Shown piece by piece: positions 61,801-64,000 of a stretch of 64,000 nucleotides of DNA; the stretch's first letter is position 1, and every line of letters begins with the position of its first letter. Location: contig JAWQEG010000082.1 of the NCBI GenBank assembly GCA_033782935.1, positions 1,054,001 to 1,118,000 on the forward strand. The letters are read 5' to 3'. The DNA comes from Petrolisthes cinctipes. Its lineage: Eukaryota > Arthropoda > Malacostraca > Decapoda > Porcellanidae. The position numbers and the translations under genes were made by a program. The notes beneath the pieces are model-generated. The model worked only from the letters and a program-made list of their open reading frames with translations. It made no database searches and was not told the origin of the DNA.

Positions 61801-64000
61801 TTTTCAAAATACAGGCCCAAAACATGCTGAAAATCGATATTTTAGATGCCCAAAGTCAATATGTGCATGTATCTTCTGTACCCGTTTATATCTCAAATTC
61901 AGGCTCAAAACACCCGAAAATTCAATATTTTGGGGTCCCAGAAGCAATCTGTACATGCCTACACAGTGCTAGAATATTTTCAAAATATAGGCTAAAAACA
62001 TGCTAAAAATCGATCTTTTAGGTGCCAAAAAGTCGATATCTCAAATTCAGTCCCAAAACACCCGAAATTCGATATTTTGGGGTCCCAGAAGCAATCTGTA
62101 CATGCCTACTCAGTGTTAGAGTATTTTCAAAATACAGGCCCAAAACATGCTGAAAATCGATATTTTAGATGCCCAAAGTCAATATGTGCATGTATCTTCT
62201 GTACCCGTTTATATCTCAAATTCAGGCTCAAAACATCCGAAAATTCAATATTTTGGGGTCCCAGAAGCAATCTGTACATGCCTACTCAGTGCTAGAATAT
62301 TTTCAAAATATAGGCTAAAAACATGCTAAAAATCGATCTTTTAGGTGCCAAAAAGTCGATATCTCAAATTCAGTCCCAAAACACCCGAAAATTCGATATT
62401 AAGGGGTCCCAGAAGCGATCTGTACATGCCTACTCCGTGTTAGAGTATTTTCAAAATACATGCTCAAAACATACTGAAAATCGATCTTTTAGGTGCACAA
62501 AAGTCGATATTTGCATGCATCTTCAGTACCCGTTTATATCTCAAATTCAGGCTCAAAACACCCGAAAATTCAATATTTTGGGGTCCCAGAAGCAATCTGT
62601 ACATGCCTACTCAGTGTTAGAGTATTTTCAAAATACAGGCCCAAAACATGCTGAAAATCGATATTTTAGATGCCCAAAGTCAATATGTGCATGTATTTTC
62701 TGTACCCGTTTATATCTCAAATTCAGGCTCAAAACACCCGAAAATTCAATATTTTGGGGTCCCAGAAGCAATCTGTACATGCCTACACAGTGCTAGAATA
62801 TTTTCAAAATATAGGCTAAAAACATGCTAAAAATCGACATTTTAGGTGTCAAAAAATCGATATCTCAAATTCAGTCCCAAAACACCCGAAAATTCGATAT
62901 TTAGAGGTCCCAGAAGGTATCTGTACATGCCTACTCCGTGTTAGAGTATTTTCAAAATACAGGCTAAAAACATACTGAAAATCGATCTTTTAGGTGCCCA
63001 AAAGTCGATATGTGCATGCATCTTCTGTACCCGTTTATATCTCAAATTCTGGCCCTAAACACCCGAAAATTCGATATTTTGGGGTCCCAGATGCGATCTG
63101 TACATGCCTACTCCGTGTTAGAGTATTTTCAAAATTCAGGCCCAAAACATGCTGAAAATCGATATTTTTGGTGCCCAAAGTCAATATGTGCATGTATCTT
63201 CTGTACCCGTTTATATCTCAAATTCAGGCTCAAAACACCCGAAAATTCAATATTTTGGGGTCCCAGAAGCAATCTGTACATGCCTACACAGTGCTAGAAT
63301 ATTTTCAAAATATAGGATAAAAACATGCTAAAAATCGACATTTTAGGTTCCAAAAAATCGATATCTCAAATTCAGTCCCAAAACACCCGAAAATTCGATA
63401 TTTAGAGGTCCCAGAAGGCATCTGTTCATGCCTACTCCGTGATAGAGTATTTTCAAAATTCAGGCCCAAAACATGCTGAAAATCGATATTTTAGATGCCC
63501 AAAGTCAATATGTGCATGTATCTTCTGTACCCGTTTATATCTCAAATTCAGGCTCAAAACACCCGAAAATTCAATATTTTGGGGTCCCAGAAGCAATCTG
63601 TACATGCCTACACAGTGCTAGAATATTTTCAAAATATAGGCTAAAAACATGCTAAAAATCGATCTTTTAGGTGCCAAAAAGTCGATATCTCAAATTCAGT
63701 CCCAAAACACCCGAAAATTCGATATTAAGGGGTCCCAGAAGCGATCTGTACATGCCTACTCCGTGTTAGAGTATTTTCAAAATACATGCTCAAAACATAC
63801 TGAAAATCGATCTTTTAGGTGCACAAAAGTCGATATTTGCATGCATCTTCAGTACCCGTTTATATCTGAAATTCAGGCTCAAAACACCCGAAAATTCAAT
63901 ATTTTGGGGTCCCAGAAGCAATCTGTACATGCCTACTCAGTGTTAGAGTATTTTCAAAATACAGGCCCAAAACATGCTGAAAATCGATATTTTAGATGCC
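55891..64000 (+). repeat. Array region 6: second copy of the ~5.9-kb block and right end
   Basis: Unit starts are 55891, 56392, 56716, 57217, 57718, 58219, 58543, 59044, 59545, 60046, 60537, 61038, 61539, 62040, 62363, 62864, 63365 and 63689. The window ends inside a B monomer. From 56392 to about 62250 the sequence follows 32135 to about 38000 unit for unit. After 62363 it resembles 21.2-22.4 kb and 29.7-31.3 kb, with GATATTAAGGGGTCCC, GATATTTGCATGC and, near 63087, CCCAGATGCGATC. Nothing but satellite is present. Confidence 0.92.
56392..62250 (+). repeat. 5.9-kb block, copy 2
   Basis: Follows 32135-38000 unit for unit. Differences from copy 1 are sparse: GTATGCATCTTCAG versus GTATGCATATTCAG (near 56866), AAATCTATCTTTTAGG (near 57687), AGAATATTTTC versus AGAATAATTTC (near 58977) and CATGCTTACTCC versus CATGTTTACCCC (near 59107). 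Identity looks very high. An exact count was not made. Confidence 0.9.

Larger units (their letters stand above)
1..64000 (+). repeat. Higher-order satellite DNA array filling the window
   Basis: The entire window is a head-to-tail array of related monomers of 177, 176 and 148 bp, all in one orientation. Every monomer carries the same landmarks in order: CTCAAATTCAG at its start, a CCCGAAAATTC block, GGGGTCCCAGAAGC, CTGTACATGCC, TTTTCAAAAT, then GAAAATCGAT and a GTGCCC/GTGCAC/GTGCCA block. Between junctions 304 and 63689 all 139 inter-junction intervals fall in five size classes (148; 300-329; 491-502; 677-678; 853), leaving no room for a gene or transposon. Head-to-tail monomers near nucleosomal length with an HOR are typical of centromeric or pericentromeric satellites. 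That this array is centromeric is inference. The array runs off both ends of the window, so its full size is unknown. Confidence 0.98.

Noticed and set aside
7294..62000. Minus-strand open frames of 60-100 codons
   Set aside because: They recur at the same monomer positions and are reverse readings of the satellite, with no independent evidence of coding.
9443..62250. Long-range duplications as pure assembly artefacts
   Set aside because: Copies carry private substitutions and different local duplications, so they are not simple duplicated contigs. An artefact in part cannot be fully excluded without reads.
456..63655. Hundreds of open frames of mostly 60, 98, 119, 157 and 178 codons on the + strand, with similar proteins repeated along the array
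   Set aside because: They are the same satellite read in different frames. Frames end at the next monomer because 176 and 148 are not multiples of three, starts are often GTG inside the repeat, the predicted proteins have no recognisable domain, and variants change amino acids as freely as silent sites. No promoter, intron or codon bias is visible.
1..64000. CRISPR array
   Set aside because: Repeats are contiguous and 148-177 bp long with no unique spacers. Related monomers differ by scattered substitutions.
1..64000. Transposon, rDNA, tRNA or telomere sequence within the array
   Set aside because: All unit lengths are accounted for by whole monomers plus small indels, and no long open frame, terminal repeat, rRNA-like or telomeric repeat was seen.

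Overview
The whole 64 kb is one uninterrupted tandem satellite array. I find no gene, RNA gene, transposon or unique sequence in it. It is eukaryotic in character: monomers of about 176 bp in strict head-to-tail order on one strand, AT-rich (66 G+C of 176 bases, 37.5%, counted in one monomer type), with a multimeric higher-order repeat (HOR). This is typical of centromeric or pericentromeric heterochromatin in plants and animals. I do not recognise the satellite family and cannot name the organism. Monomer length and recurrent CAAAA motifs fit a plant, but an invertebrate is not excluded.

Building blocks. There are three monomer classes: A (177 bp), B (176 bp) and C (148 bp). C lacks a 29-bp tail that A and B carry. 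The commonest unit is A-B-C, 501 bp. Using the short-monomer junction (C followed by A) as the boundary, I placed 140 junctions between 304 and 63689. They delimit 139 complete units: 89 three-monomer (491-502 bp), 40 two-monomer (300-329 bp), 7 four-monomer (677-678 bp), one five-monomer (853 bp) and two single short monomers (148 bp), about 382 complete monomers. These lengths sum exactly to the 63,385 bp between first and last junction, so no foreign insertion of more than a few bases is hidden. Each long monomer is itself an old dimer of two diverged halves of about 88 bp.

Layout. 1-9442: mixed units with local duplications (853, 826 and 2127 bp periods). 9443 to about 21385: a block of about 12 kb that recurs at 39431 to about 55558 in the same unit order. 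The second copy is enlarged by a 2330-bp tandem duplication, a 177-bp monomer gain and a 1679-bp tandem duplication. 21729-32134: a mosaic of pieces related to both flanks. 32135 to about 38000: a block of about 5.9 kb that recurs at 56392 to about 62250 at a constant offset of 24,257 bp. About 55560-56390 is a chimeric join between these blocks. 62363-64000 continues with units like those near 21.2-22.4 and 29.7-31.3 kb.

The many short reading frames (mostly 60, 98 and 119 codons) are by-products of a stop-poor repeat and are not annotated as genes. The interest lies in the architecture: a nested satellite that records its history of deletion, unequal exchange and block duplication, with phased A-tracts and short dyads in the monomer. 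Unit lengths and positions were read by eye. Identities are qualitative unless stated.
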